From the NCBI GenBank assembly GCA_007845355.1, contig SDRQ01000007.1, positions 1 to 33,878 of the forward strand: a stretch of DNA of 33,878 nucleotides, written 5' to 3'. Position numbers and translations under genes: made by a program. The DNA is from TM7 phylum sp. oral taxon 352 (lineage in GTDB: Bacteria; Patescibacteriota; Saccharimonadia; Saccharimonadales; Saccharimonadaceae). The notes beneath the pieces are model-generated. The model did not search any database. It was not told where the DNA came from and worked only from the letters and a program-made list of their open reading frames with translations. This document shows, piece after piece, positions 22,148 through 29,837 of the stretch (its first letter is position 1; each line of letters begins with the position of its first letter).

Positions 22148-22176
22148 ATTGTAATTCATCCAGTCCAAAAAAACAA
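22148..22176 (-). promoter_or_regulatory. secE-nusG promoter
   Basis: TTGTTT, 17 nt, TACAAT, about 49 nt before the secE ATG. Confidence 0.7.
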
Positions 22177-22188
22177 GTTGACCGAATA

Positions 22189-23382
22189 TTATTTGTCATT
22201 ATTCTTGAACTCTTTCAGCTTGAATCCGAACGTCGATCCGTGGTTTAATCGGCTTTCTACCTCAATTTTGCAGCCCAATTTCTTCGCCAACTTAGCGGAA
22301 ACGTATAGACCTAATCCAGTGCCTTTCGTCTCGCGAGTTCTATAATCTTCTGCGCGGTAAAACTTGTCGAAAATTTTTGCCATGTCGGCTTTACTAATGC
22401 CAATTCCCGTGTCAATAACCTTGAAGATGATTTCGCCAGATTTATTTTTCTTGATGGATAAAGTTATGGAGCCTTTTTGTGTATATCGAATGGCGTTGGT
22501 GATGAAGTTTTGGAGAATTTCCTCTAGATATAAACGAGAAACCTTAACCACGCCAAGCCGCCCGCCGATATCCAAATTGAAAGCCAAACCTTTTTCGCCC
22601 GCCTGAGGTGAATATTCTGAATTTATCTGAGCCGCCAACTCTGCTACGTCGATTATCTCCGTTTCATCAGCCACGCCTCGCTCTGCGCGTGATAATGTGC
22701 TGAGGTCGTTGATCATTCGCGCTAAGAATAAAATTTGCTTATGAGATTCGTCAATGGCTTCAGGAATTTTGCTAGTCATTTTACGCTCGACCAGTAATTT
22801 GGCGTTGCTCAGCGAACCTTCAGCAATAGCAATTGGCGTGCGTAATTCGTGACTAACTACGCTAATAAATTCATCACGCTCCTCTTCGAGGCTCTTCGTC
22901 TTCGTGATGTCGCGCAAGATAAGTACATATCCGTCCGGCGTCATCTTGTCGCCGCCTTGAACTGGCGCAAGTGTAACTTCCAGGCGAATATAATCGCCAT
23001 CTTCGATTTTCATTAGAATGTCGTCGCGCTGGCGAATTGCGGAAGACTTGGTGAGTTCCTTAAAAATGTCAATCGGCTTTTTATCTGTCGTTTCAAGGTT
23101 CAGCACTTGACTGATATGTTCGCCGTTAATTCCACTGTTCGTGTCAATCAAATTAAGCGCCGCTGAATTGTATGTATTGATAATTCCGTGTTCGTCCGTA
23201 CTGAGAATCGCGTCGGTAATATTATTGATAAGCGTGATCATTCTTTGGTGCTCGCTGAGGCTTTTTTTATCATTTTTACAATCAGATTTATCGCTAATTT
23301 CCGACAATATTTTATGCAAAACAATAGCTATAACACCTAAAACAACACTCAGAGTGATCAATAGAAAAATTAGCGCCCACAT
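22189..23382 (-). CDS. membrane sensor histidine kinase with PAS domain
   Basis: Two-component sensor kinase, 397 aa. One N-terminal membrane helix (about residues 2-24), then a PAS domain (MITLINNITDAILSTDEHGI, YVLILRDITKTK), HisKA with the phospho-accepting His in VVSHELRTPIAIAEG, and HATPase boxes NFITNAIRYT (N), DTGIGISKAD (G1) and GTGLGLYVS (G2). No response regulator is adjacent, so it is an orphan in this window. There is no sizeable extracellular sensor. Start: 6 nt after an extended -10 TGTTATACT, so leaderless. Confidence 0.93.
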   Translation of the reverse strand: MWALIFLLITLSVVLGVIAIVLHKILSEISDKSDCKNDKKSLSEHQRMITLINNITDAILSTDEHGIINTYNSAALNLIDTNSGINGEHISQVLNLETTDKKPIDIFKELTKSSAIRQRDDILMKIEDGDYIRLEVTLAPVQGGDKMTPDGYVLILRDITKTKSLEEERDEFISVVSHELRTPIAIAEGSLSNAKLLVERKMTSKIPEAIDESHKQILFLARMINDLSTLSRAERGVADETEIIDVAELAAQINSEYSPQAGEKGLAFNLDIGGRLGVVKVSRLYLEEILQNFITNAIRYTQKGSITLSIKKNKSGEIIFKVIDTGIGISKADMAKIFDKFYRAEDYRTRETKGTGLGLYVSAKLAKKLGCKIEVESRLNHGSTFGFKLKEFKNNDK

Positions 23383-23388
23383 AGCTAA

Positions 23389-23397
23389 AGTATAACA
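23389..23397 (-). promoter_or_regulatory. extended -10 promoter of the histidine kinase
   Basis: TGTTATACT followed by 6 nt to the ATG. Confidence 0.65.
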
Positions 23398-23412
23398 TAA
23401 GCATATGCGTTT

Positions 23413-24105
23413 CTATATGTATGGCGAATATTTTTTCAATTCATTTCGGTGGATTTTATAATGCGGGTCAAATTTGGCAACTTCGTCCCAGAATTTCGTC
23501 GAGTGATTCATATGCCTGGTGTGACATAATTCGTGGATAATTACGTAATCAATTAGCTCAAATGGCAAGTTCATCATCCCGATGTTCAAGCTAATTGTTC
23601 CAGATGAAGAGCAGCTTCCCCAGCGACTTGACGAGTGTGTGATTTTACTCCGAGCAAAAGAAAAACCGTGTTCTTTCGCTAAAAACGACAATCGCCTCGG
23701 CAGATATGACTTGGCTTCTTTTCTGAGTGCGATCAGAATTTTACTGCGAATAAGTTGTTGGTTTGCGGTAGATTCAACAGATTCTGCTTCATTTATTTCT
23801 GCTAATATCTGTGTTCCGACGATTTTCACGCTTGAAGGTTTCGCGGTCGTTTGTACCAATAAATTATGACTTTTGCCTATCTGCTGATTTTCTGTGTAAG
23901 AAAGTTTTTCTCTGTACTGAGAAACTAATTCGCGGATTTGCTTTCGAGAGGTTTCAATCAATGCCTTTGCAGTCAACAGCGGCACATATGGCGGCATTGT
24001 AATTTGTATTCGTCCGTCTGGCGCAATTTTCAAACTAACAGTCTTCGCTAAGCTGCGTTTTTTAACGACAATTTCTCCGAATTCTTCGTCGGTAATAATT
24101 GTCAT
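23413..24105 (-). CDS. YgjP-like zinc metallopeptidase (DUF45/M48 group)
   Basis: Protein of 230 aa with the YgjP-type arrangement: N-terminal beta-rich part (RSLAKTVSLKIAPDGRI, ITMPPYVP) and the C-terminal metallopeptidase core SRWGSCSSSGTISLN, VIIHELCHTRHMNHSTKFW. The HELCH motif gives two zinc His and the catalytic Glu; a later His is in HMNHS. No signal peptide, so cytoplasmic. Substrates of the family are not established. It starts 2 nt after the P-loop kinase stop and lies in an operon with it. Confidence 0.88.
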   Translation of the reverse strand: MTIITDEEFGEIVVKKRSLAKTVSLKIAPDGRIQITMPPYVPLLTAKALIETSRKQIRELVSQYREKLSYTENQQIGKSHNLLVQTTAKPSSVKIVGTQILAEINEAESVESTANQQLIRSKILIALRKEAKSYLPRRLSFLAKEHGFSFARSKITHSSSRWGSCSSSGTISLNIGMMNLPFELIDYVIIHELCHTRHMNHSTKFWDEVAKFDPHYKIHRNELKKYSPYI

Positions 24106-24107
24106 GG

Positions 24108-24650
24108 TTAACCTATGTTAATACGATTTCCGGCAATTGGGCGGCGTGGAGCTTCTGGGCGACTGGCGCCAATTTGCTTGAGGACAGTGCGAGCCTGACT
24201 GCTTAAGGTGTGCCGACCACTGATCACAATGTAAGATTCACTGCTGTGTGGAGCTGAAAACTGCTTTGATCGTCGCTCAAATGCCTCTTCGTCTGCGCCA
24301 TAAGCCTTTATCCAGCGATGTTTGGCGGTGGCTGGATCGGTTTGCACCCAAACAAATAGGACTTTATATCCATATTCCCTGGCAAGGCGATTGATACGCA
24401 TACGATTCGTGCGCTGATCCGTTGATCCGTCCAAAATAACAGTTTGTTTAGTCTTCAAAAATTCTTCCAAAAGCGACAATGTTGCATCAGAAATGGTTTT
24501 TGTATTGTCCGTAAAAACTTCAAATTGTCGAGAACTTACCACTGGAGAATTGAAAATCTTCGCAAATTCTACAGCGAATTGCGTCTTCCCTGAACCTGGC
24601 GCACCAACCATGGCGATAATATGCGGAAGTGAAGGTGATAAAGGTTTCAT
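24108..24650 (-). CDS. P-loop kinase of the AAA_33/zeta-like group
   Basis: Small kinase-like P-loop NTPase, 180 aa. Walker A is MVGAPGSGKTQFAVEFA (about residues 15-30), then SSRQFEVFTD, a Walker B-like VILDGSTDQRTNRMR and FVWVQTDPATAKHRW, the lid-type Arg/Lys region. This resembles the AAA_33 family of nucleotide, polynucleotide or sugar kinases. Zeta-toxin similarity is only at fold level, and no antitoxin is beside it. Substrate unknown. The ATG lies 8 nt after TGCTATAAT, hence leaderless. It leads the YgjP-like gene. Confidence 0.82.
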   Translation of the reverse strand: MKPLSPSLPHIIAMVGAPGSGKTQFAVEFAKIFNSPVVSSRQFEVFTDNTKTISDATLSLLEEFLKTKQTVILDGSTDQRTNRMRINRLAREYGYKVLFVWVQTDPATAKHRWIKAYGADEEAFERRSKQFSAPHSSESYIVISGRHTLSSQARTVLKQIGASRPEAPRRPIAGNRINIG

Positions 24651-24658
24651 ATTGAGAA

Positions 24659-24667
24659 ATTATAGCA
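24659..24667 (-). promoter_or_regulatory. extended -10 promoter of the kinase-peptidase operon
   Basis: TGCTATAAT followed by 8 nt to the ATG. Confidence 0.7.
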
Positions 24668-24681
24668 GATTTTTGACTAAT

Positions 24682-24711
24682 AAAAAAGATTCTCTTTCAA
24701 GCGAGAATCTT
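24682..24711 (-). terminator. tRNA-Trp terminator
   Basis: AAGATTCTC and GAGAATCTT flank GCTTGAAA, followed by TTTTTATT on the minus strand, directly after the tRNA CCA end. Confidence 0.9.
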
Positions 24712-24787
24712 GGCAGGAGTGGAGGGACTCGAACCCCCGACACCTGGTTTTGGAGACCAGTGCTCTAGCCACCTGAGCTACACTCCT
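24711..24787 (-). tRNA. tRNA-Trp (anticodon CCA)
   Basis: 77 nt including an encoded CCA. Acceptor AGGAGTG/CACTCCT, D-arm GCTC/GAGC, anticodon stem CTGGT/ACCAG with loop CTCCAAA, T-arm GGGGGTTCGAGTCCCTC. Discriminator G. Its position upstream of secE matches the ancestral order. Confidence 0.97.
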
Positions 24788-24875
24788 ATAGCAACCATTT
24801 TATCACGAATTAGCTTTGTCGCAAATGTTAAAATTGTGAAAAATAAAAAACTCGTGAAAAAGATCCCAAAATCCC

Positions 24876-24904
24876 TTGAAAAAACATAAGCGTAGTTCTA
24901 CAAT
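24876..24904 (+). promoter_or_regulatory. promoter of the GT4-GH57 operon
   Basis: TTGAAA, 17 nt, TACAAT, then 10 nt to ATG. The -35 is also an in-frame TTG that automatic start calling would choose wrongly. Confidence 0.8.
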
Positions 24905-24914
24905 TAACTCAGAG

Positions 24915-26117
24915 ATGAAAATTTTAATGCTTGGGTGGGAACTTCCTCCGCACAATAGTGGCGGACTTGGCGTTGCTTGCTATCAGATGTCGAAGGCGCT
25001 TGCTTCGGAGGGCGTTGATATTGACTTTATTATCCCCTACACCGCCAAGCATCCCGGAATTGACTATATGAATATCTATTCAGCTACTCCTTTGCCGCCG
25101 AATTATCACGATTTGGGCGCGTATAATAGCGGTTCGGAGGAAGATCGTGAAAATGCTAAGGACGAGTATGGTCTTTCACCGATGCGTGCCGTACAGAGGC
25201 GTTACGGCAAATACGTTCGGAAATTTGTGAAAAATCATCAGCCCGACGCGATTCACGCGCATGATTGGTTAACGATGGAGGCTGGAATGATTGCTAAGGA
25301 AATGACGGGCGCGCCGCTAATTGTGCATGTTCACGCGACGGAATTTGACCGTTCTGGCGAGCAGTCCGGGAATCCTCTGGTTCACGAAATTGAGCAACAA
25401 GGCTTGTTGATGGCTGATCGGATAATCGCCGTTAGTGAAATCACGAAGGAAATAATTGTTAAGAATTATCACATTCCGCCAGAGAAAATTGAGGTGGTTT
25501 ATAACGCGATTGATTTGGCTGATTTGCCGCCACACGAGTACGACGCCAGCACTTACAGATATTTGGAGGAGCTGAAAAAGGACGGCTATACGGTTGTCGG
25601 CGCGTTGACGCGACTCACTGTTCAGAAGGGTTTGACGTATTTTGTGCGAGCCGCAGCGAAGGCGCTTGAAAAATATGAGAAGATTGTTTTTGTTTTATCC
25701 GGAAATGGCGAGCAAAGAGATGAACTGATTGAACTGGCGGCAGATTTAGGGATTAGCGATAAGATGATTTTTACGGGATTTGTGCGCGGAAAACAGTGGC
25801 GAGATATTTACTGTTTGATTGATGTCTTTGTGATGAGTTCGGTTTCTGAGCCATTTGGCTTGACTGCCTTGGAGGCGGCGCATCATGACACGGCGTTACT
25901 TATTAGTCGTCAATCTGGCGTTGGTGAGGTCCTGAATAATATTATGCGGTTTGATTATTGGGACGTGAATAAATTGGCGGATGAAATTGTTAATATCGCT
26001 GAATCACCTGCCCTACAGAAATCTTTGAAGAAAAACGTTAAGAATGAATACGCGAGAATTTCCTGGCAGGACGCCGCTAGAAAATGTCTGAAACTGTACA
26101 AAGGAGCACTGGTATGA
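24915..26117 (+). CDS. GT4/GT5-type glycosyltransferase, glycogen-synthase-like
   Basis: Two-domain GT-B glycosyltransferase of 400 aa, predicted to act on nucleotide sugars in the cytoplasm. N-terminal KILMLGWELPPHNSGGLG is the acceptor-side glycine loop typical of starch/glycogen synthase-like proteins. HAHDWLTM and VHVHATEFDR follow. The C-terminal donor domain has ALTRLTVQKGL, FVLSGNGEQ and the E-x7-E-type SVSEPFGLTALEAA. The start is moved to the ATG at 24915 because the upstream TTG is part of the -35. It overlaps the GH57 gene by ATGA, and the pair probably makes or edits an alpha-1,4-glucan. Confidence 0.9.
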   Translation: MKILMLGWELPPHNSGGLGVACYQMSKALASEGVDIDFIIPYTAKHPGIDYMNIYSATPLPPNYHDLGAYNSGSEEDRENAKDEYGLSPMRAVQRRYGKYVRKFVKNHQPDAIHAHDWLTMEAGMIAKEMTGAPLIVHVHATEFDRSGEQSGNPLVHEIEQQGLLMADRIIAVSEITKEIIVKNYHIPPEKIEVVYNAIDLADLPPHEYDASTYRYLEELKKDGYTVVGALTRLTVQKGLTYFVRAAAKALEKYEKIVFVLSGNGEQRDELIELAADLGISDKMIFTGFVRGKQWRDIYCLIDVFVMSSVSEPFGLTALEAAHHDTALLISRQSGVGEVLNNIMRFDYWDVNKLADEIVNIAESPALQKSLKKNVKNEYARISWQDAARKCLKLYKGALV

Positions 26118-27316
26118 ATAAAAATAAAGGAATAGTTTTATATCTACACGTACACCAACCGTGGCGAATACGCGAGTATAGTATATTTGACGTGGCTTGG
26201 AGGCATAACTATTTCTCTGGCGGTCAAAATCCAGATCAGGACAATCAAAAAATATTCCAAAAAGTTGCAGAAAAGTCGTATTTGCCGATGAATGCTTTGC
26301 TTGAAAAATTATTGAAAAAATATCCTGATTTTAAGATCTCGCTGAGTTTTAGTGGAACGTTTTTAGAGCAAGCCGAAAGGTTTAATCCTGAAGTTTTGGA
26401 GAGCTTCAAGCGCCTGGTAAAAACTGGTCAAGTAGAAATATTATCAAGTCCGTATCATCACAGTCTGGCGTTTTTCTATTCACGCAAGGAGTTCGAGCGT
26501 CAAGTTGAGCTTCACCGCTGGAAGATTCGCGAGATTTTTGGTGCGGAAACGCGAGTTTTGGCAAATACGGAATTGGCGTATAGCGATGATTTGGCGAAGT
26601 GGGCTGAACAGGACGGCTTTAAGGGCGTGTTGGCTGAAGGCTGGGATCCGATTCTGAATTGGCGCAGTCCGAATTATGTATATCGCCCAAGAGGCACGAA
26701 GAAAATTGGATTGCTACTTAAGAATTATCGATTGAGTGATGATTTGGCGTTTAGGTTTAGTGATCGAAAATGGAATGAATGGCCGTTGACCGCGGATAAG
26801 TTTAATACTTGGGTGGAAGATTCTGTCCGTTACGCGCCACTGCTTAACTTGTTTATGGACTATGAAACTTTCGGCGAACATCAATGGGCGGAATCTGGGA
26901 TTTTCGGCTTCTTTGAGAAGTTTGTTGATAAATGGCTGAGTGTCGATGGCAATACTTTCTATACCGTTAGCGAAGCACTGGACGCGAATGCGCCTGCCGG
27001 TGAAATAAGTATGTCGTCGCCTGTAACGTGGGCGGACGCTGAGCGGGATTTGACGGCTTGGAATGGAAACAGCTTACAGAAAGAAGCTTTGCGATATGTC
27101 TATGAGCTTGAAGGTGAGGTCTTGAATAGCAAGGATGAAGGTCTAATTAGCGATTGGCGAAAATTGCAAACTTCAGACCACTTCTATTACATGGGAACGA
27201 AGAATTTTACCGACGGCGATGTCCACGCTTATTTTAGTCCGTATGATTCGCCATACGACGCTTTTCTTTACTATATGAATACCATTCGTGATATGAAATC
27301 TCGATTGAGGAAATAG
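26114..27316 (+). CDS. GH57 alpha-glucan hydrolase/branching-type enzyme
   Basis: Glycoside hydrolase family 57 protein, 400 aa. The conserved start is VLYLHVHQPWR (His residues of region 1), then SFSGTF, region 3 with the catalytic nucleophile Glu in NTELAYSDDLAKW, EGWDPILNWRSPN, and region 4 with the acid Asp in LFMDYETFGEHQW. Members include alpha-amylases, 4-alpha-glucanotransferases and branching enzymes; the exact activity is not decided by these motifs. The ATG at 26114 follows AAAGGAG by 7 nt and overlaps the GT stop (ATGA), giving tight coupling. No signal peptide, so it acts on internal glucan. Confidence 0.9.
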   Translation: MNKNKGIVLYLHVHQPWRIREYSIFDVAWRHNYFSGGQNPDQDNQKIFQKVAEKSYLPMNALLEKLLKKYPDFKISLSFSGTFLEQAERFNPEVLESFKRLVKTGQVEILSSPYHHSLAFFYSRKEFERQVELHRWKIREIFGAETRVLANTELAYSDDLAKWAEQDGFKGVLAEGWDPILNWRSPNYVYRPRGTKKIGLLLKNYRLSDDLAFRFSDRKWNEWPLTADKFNTWVEDSVRYAPLLNLFMDYETFGEHQWAESGIFGFFEKFVDKWLSVDGNTFYTVSEALDANAPAGEISMSSPVTWADAERDLTAWNGNSLQKEALRYVYELEGEVLNSKDEGLISDWRKLQTSDHFYYMGTKNFTDGDVHAYFSPYDSPYDAFLYYMNTIRDMKSRLRK

Positions 27317-27335
27317 TCAGACATTCTTGCTAAAT

Positions 27336-27365
27336 AAAAACTCCCTCTGAATGCGAGGGAGTTTC
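27336..27365. terminator. bidirectional terminator after the GH57 gene
   Basis: AAACTCCCTC and GAGGGAGTTT form a 10-bp stem with a 7-nt loop. It can also terminate rpmG from the other side. Confidence 0.88.
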
Positions 27366-27382
27366 TGTATAATCCTGTCAAA

Positions 27383-27601
27383 TTAGCTTTTACGAGCTTT
27401 AACTTCGTTACGACCAAGGTTTTTCTTAGTCTCAGTGTAAGTAGCGTGTTGTTTTGCAATTGGGTCGTACTTACGTAGTGTCAATTTACCCTGACCTTTT
27501 GTGGTGCGGTTCTGGGTGTTAACAGTAGTATAGTAAGTTCGGTGGTTGCTCAAGTTACTCACCAAACCAATCAGCTTTCGTTTCGTATTCTTCTTTGCCA
27601 T
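27383..27601 (-). CDS. rpmG: 50S ribosomal protein L33, cysteine-free
   Basis: Small ribosomal protein of 72 aa, longer than the typical 50-55. RKLIGLVS, HRTYYTTVNTQNRTT and KLTLRKYDPIAKQHATYTETKK match L33; the four zinc cysteines are missing, as in C-minus paralogs. The C-terminus is extended by about 12 basic residues. A TGCTATAAT box lies about 37 nt upstream. Its place before tRNA-Trp and secE fits the usual rpmG-secE association. Confidence 0.93.
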   Translation of the reverse strand: MAKKNTKRKLIGLVSNLSNHRTYYTTVNTQNRTTKGQGKLTLRKYDPIAKQHATYTETKKNLGRNEVKARKS

Positions 27602-27638
27602 CTCTTTACTCGTTAGATTTTATAAAACGTCTTGGCTA

Positions 27639-27647
27639 ATTATAGCA
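27639..27647 (-). promoter_or_regulatory. extended -10 promoter of rpmG
   Basis: TGCTATAAT with a leader of about 30 nt before the ATG. Confidence 0.6.
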
Positions 27648-27730
27648 TGGGCGAAGTGAAAATGCTAGTACCATATCAGATTTTACTAATTTTTATGCTT
27701 ACTTCGCCGATTGATAAGGCGCGCCGGACT

Positions 27731-28855
27731 CTAATCTTTCTTTTCCAAGTATAAATATTTATTCAGCCATTCATCTGTCGGTTCAAGGTGTCTGTCGTCA
27801 ATCTTTTTGAGTGGCATATTTTTTGCCATATCATCTGCAAGCTCCAATATTACGTCCTTGAGCTCAATATTATCCTTGTAATAATCCGGTATGTTTTTAT
27901 AGCCAACCCTCGCTCCAACGATATTTCCAGTTATTGCCGCTGTTGAATCTGAATCCCCGTCGTGATTTGCCGCCGCAATGATCGCCTCCTCAAAATCGTC
28001 TTGGTACTTGACCGAGCAATAAATAGCAATCGCAACCGACTCTTCGGCGACCCAACCTTCCCCGAGTTGATAAAGAGCTTCTTGATCTTCAACGTCAGAT
28101 TTGGCTAAGCGAACAGCGTTATTAAACAGTTTGGTCAGCTCAGCTTTTTCGCTATCACAACCAATCTCAAAAGGATCTTGATCTCCATAAATTTTCTCGG
28201 TAGCCCAGTCGTTCATTTTCTGGATTGCGATTTGCACGGCTTCTTCTATCGATTTTCCGTCCAGTGCGTAATAAATTATATATCCCAGTGTGTATGCAGA
28301 AAGAATTGCCAGAGGATGTCCGTGAGTCAGCGCACAAGATTTGGCGGAAATTTCACCGACAACGTATTCTTTGCAATACAGGGCAATTGGCGCGATTCGC
28401 ATAACTCCGCCGCAGCCTTTACTGCCGTTGAGACCGCCTTCTAATGTCCCCATTTCTCCTGATGAAAGTGAATCAAGGCACGTCATTCCTGGACTTCGCA
28501 CGGCGTTTAACTCCGGAATATTTTTTATCCAAGCTACTGGCGTGTGCTCGACCTGTCCAGCTTTTTGTTGCGTATCAAGCCAATCCAAATACGCCAAATA
28601 TATCGCCTTTGACGGAAGCGGCGCTATGCCACGCGTTTGAAGTCGTGTAGATCGCCATAAAAGTCCGCAAGCTGTAAATAGCGTCATCTGCGTATCGTCC
28701 GAAATCATACCAATTCCATCCGTAAATCGAGTCGTTGATCTCGGCACTATGTCGCGCTCAAACTCTATTTGATAGCCGAGCGCATCGCCAATTGCCCCGC
28801 CCAGCATTGACCCGCGCACTTTATCAATTCTCTGCTCTATCGATTGTTTCGTCAT
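27731..28855 (-). CDS. ADP-ribosylglycohydrolase family protein
   Basis: Removes ADP-ribose from proteins or small molecules using two Mg ions (DraG/ARH family), 374 aa. The fold signature is seen throughout: GSMLGGAIGDALG near the N-terminus, metal ligands DDTQMT, then GCGGVMRIAPIAL, THGHPLAILSAY and the C-terminal HDGDSDSTAAITGNIVGA. Strong Shine-Dalgarno (AGGAGGG) 4 nt from the ATG and TGATATAAT upstream. No ADP-ribosyltransferase gene is nearby, so the target is unknown. It is monocistronic. Confidence 0.93.
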   Translation of the reverse strand: MTKQSIEQRIDKVRGSMLGGAIGDALGYQIEFERDIVPRSTTRFTDGIGMISDDTQMTLFTACGLLWRSTRLQTRGIAPLPSKAIYLAYLDWLDTQQKAGQVEHTPVAWIKNIPELNAVRSPGMTCLDSLSSGEMGTLEGGLNGSKGCGGVMRIAPIALYCKEYVVGEISAKSCALTHGHPLAILSAYTLGYIIYYALDGKSIEEAVQIAIQKMNDWATEKIYGDQDPFEIGCDSEKAELTKLFNNAVRLAKSDVEDQEALYQLGEGWVAEESVAIAIYCSVKYQDDFEEAIIAAANHDGDSDSTAAITGNIVGARVGYKNIPDYYKDNIELKDVILELADDMAKNMPLKKIDDRHLEPTDEWLNKYLYLEKKD

Positions 28856-28878
28856 AACACCCTCCTAACCTTGTTAAG

Positions 28879-28887
28879 ATTATATCA
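28879..28887 (-). promoter_or_regulatory. extended -10 promoter of the ADP-ribosylglycohydrolase
   Basis: TGATATAAT, about 23 nt before the ATG, with a Shine-Dalgarno between them. Confidence 0.65.
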
Positions 28888-28979
28888 TTAGCTAAGTTTT
28901 TGGCGGTGTTTTATAGTATAATTATCAGAAAGGCTACTCACTAACAGTCGCGGAAATTATTTCTTGGAACATTTTCCAG

Positions 28980-29206
28980 ATGGACGGAATTAAAAACGTA
29001 ATACCAATGAGTTGTCGTCATGAAGTGATAGAAAAAGAAATCCCCCTATGGTCAAATTATGGGGCGAATCTCCAAAGATTATTAAGAATGAGTGTACTGG
29101 ATGTAAAAATAATGACCACTTTAAGCATAATGGTAAATATGTCTTTATTATGGATTGGGAAAAAGGAAAATCAGTTAAATTTGTAAACTTAATGAAGGCG
29201 GAATAA
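28980..29206 (+). pseudogene. small frameshifted gene with CxxC motif
   Basis: Two frames join naturally. The first (from ATG 28980) reads MDGIKNVIPMSCRHEVIEKE and then IP. The second (ATG 29048 to stop 29206, 52 codons) reads MVKLWGESPKIIKNECTGCK and ends KFVNLMKAE. They meet at a run of five C (29042-29046); one extra C would give a single protein of about 75 aa with C..H and CTGC, possibly a small zinc protein. A TATAAT at 28917-28922 lies upstream, and another frame just before 28980 reads NYFLEHFPDG, hinting at further N-terminal decay. The second frame alone could also be a complete 52-aa gene. Confidence 0.5.
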
Positions 29207-29232
29207 AAAAAGATTCGCATTTCTGCGAATCC
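29205..29232 (-). terminator. terminator of tRNA-Thr(GGT)
   Basis: GATTCGCA and TGCGAATC form an 8-bp stem with loop GAAA, followed by seven T on the minus strand. Confidence 0.9.
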
Positions 29233-29242
29233 GTGTTTCATA

Positions 29243-29318
29243 TGGAGCCACGATCGGGGCTTGAACCCGAGACCTCATCCTTACCATGGATGCGCTCTAC
29301 CAACTGAGCTATCGCGGC
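29243..29318 (-). tRNA. tRNA-Thr (anticodon GGT)
   Basis: 76 nt with encoded CCA. Acceptor GCCGCGA/TCGTGGC (one G-U), anticodon stem CATCC/GGATG with loop ATGGTAA, T-arm CGGGTTCAAGCCCG. Confidence 0.96.
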
Positions 29319-29365
29319 GTAACAGGCTTAATTTTAGCATATTAAGCTGTGTTTAATCAACCGAG

Positions 29366-29653
29366 TTATTTTTTACGAGTGGATTTCTTGACTGGCGTGC
29401 TGACTTCTTTTGGCAGTTTTGGCGTGACAAATGCCTCTATTATTCCCCACGCTATGCTATTGACCAGAAAAGTAACGAACAATATTCCTGAAGCTGATGC
29501 CGCCAAGTGCGCTGATGAGGCGTTAAATAATGTCAATAATCCAGCTACAGCCAGCCCAATTATAGCCAGCATAATATAAGCGTATTGTAATTTCAATCGT
29601 TGGTTTTTTTCGCTATTCCACAACGTCAGAATAGATTTTGTAAATTCAAGCAT
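29366..29653 (-). CDS. small two-helix membrane protein
   Basis: Unrecognised protein of 95 aa with two hydrophobic helices (about residues 25-45 and 52-75), an N-terminal amphipathic start (MLEFTKSILTLWNSEKNQRL) and a basic tail ending KKSTRKK. The arrangement resembles small proteins of the DUF/phage-holin type, but no family is claimed. The ATG at 29653 was chosen because TTGACT-17-TATTAT ends 6 nt upstream; an earlier in-frame ATG at 29671 lies inside the promoter. It stands between tRNA genes with its own promoter. Confidence 0.7.
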   Translation of the reverse strand: MLEFTKSILTLWNSEKNQRLKLQYAYIMLAIIGLAVAGLLTLFNASSAHLAASASGILFVTFLVNSIAWGIIEAFVTPKLPKEVSTPVKKSTRKK

Positions 29654-29659
29654 GCTCAT

Positions 29660-29688
29660 ATAATAGCACATATGCTTATAAAAGTCAA
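29660..29688 (-). promoter_or_regulatory. promoter of the small membrane protein, leaderless type
   Basis: TTGACT, 17 nt, TATTAT, 6 nt, ATG. Confidence 0.75.
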
Positions 29689-29708
29689 TATTGCTACTTT
29701 ACGCTATC

Positions 29709-29733
29709 AAAAAAGTCGCCCCGAAAAGGCGAC
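29709..29733 (-). terminator. terminator of the tRNA-Thr-tRNA-Tyr unit
   Basis: GTCGCC and GGCGAC flank TTTTCGG, followed by TTTTTT on the minus strand. Confidence 0.9.
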
Positions 29734-29746
29734 GATGTTTCAAACT

Positions 29747-29831
29747 TGGTGCTGGAAGTAGGACTCGAACCTACGAAGCCTTACGGCGGGAGATTTACAG
29801 TCTCCTGTGATTGCCACTACACGATTCCAGC
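29747..29831 (-). tRNA. tRNA-Tyr (anticodon GTA)
   Basis: 85 nt with encoded CCA and a long variable arm. Acceptor GCTGGAA/TTCCAGC, anticodon stem GGAGA/TCTCC with loop CTGTAAA, T-arm TAGGTTCGAGTCCTA. Confidence 0.96.
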
Positions 29832-29837
29832 GTGATG

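Noticed and set aside
24108-24650. Zeta-toxin of a toxin-antitoxin system
   Set aside because: Only the P-loop kinase fold is shared. There is no epsilon-type antitoxin beside it, and the partner gene is a metallopeptidase.
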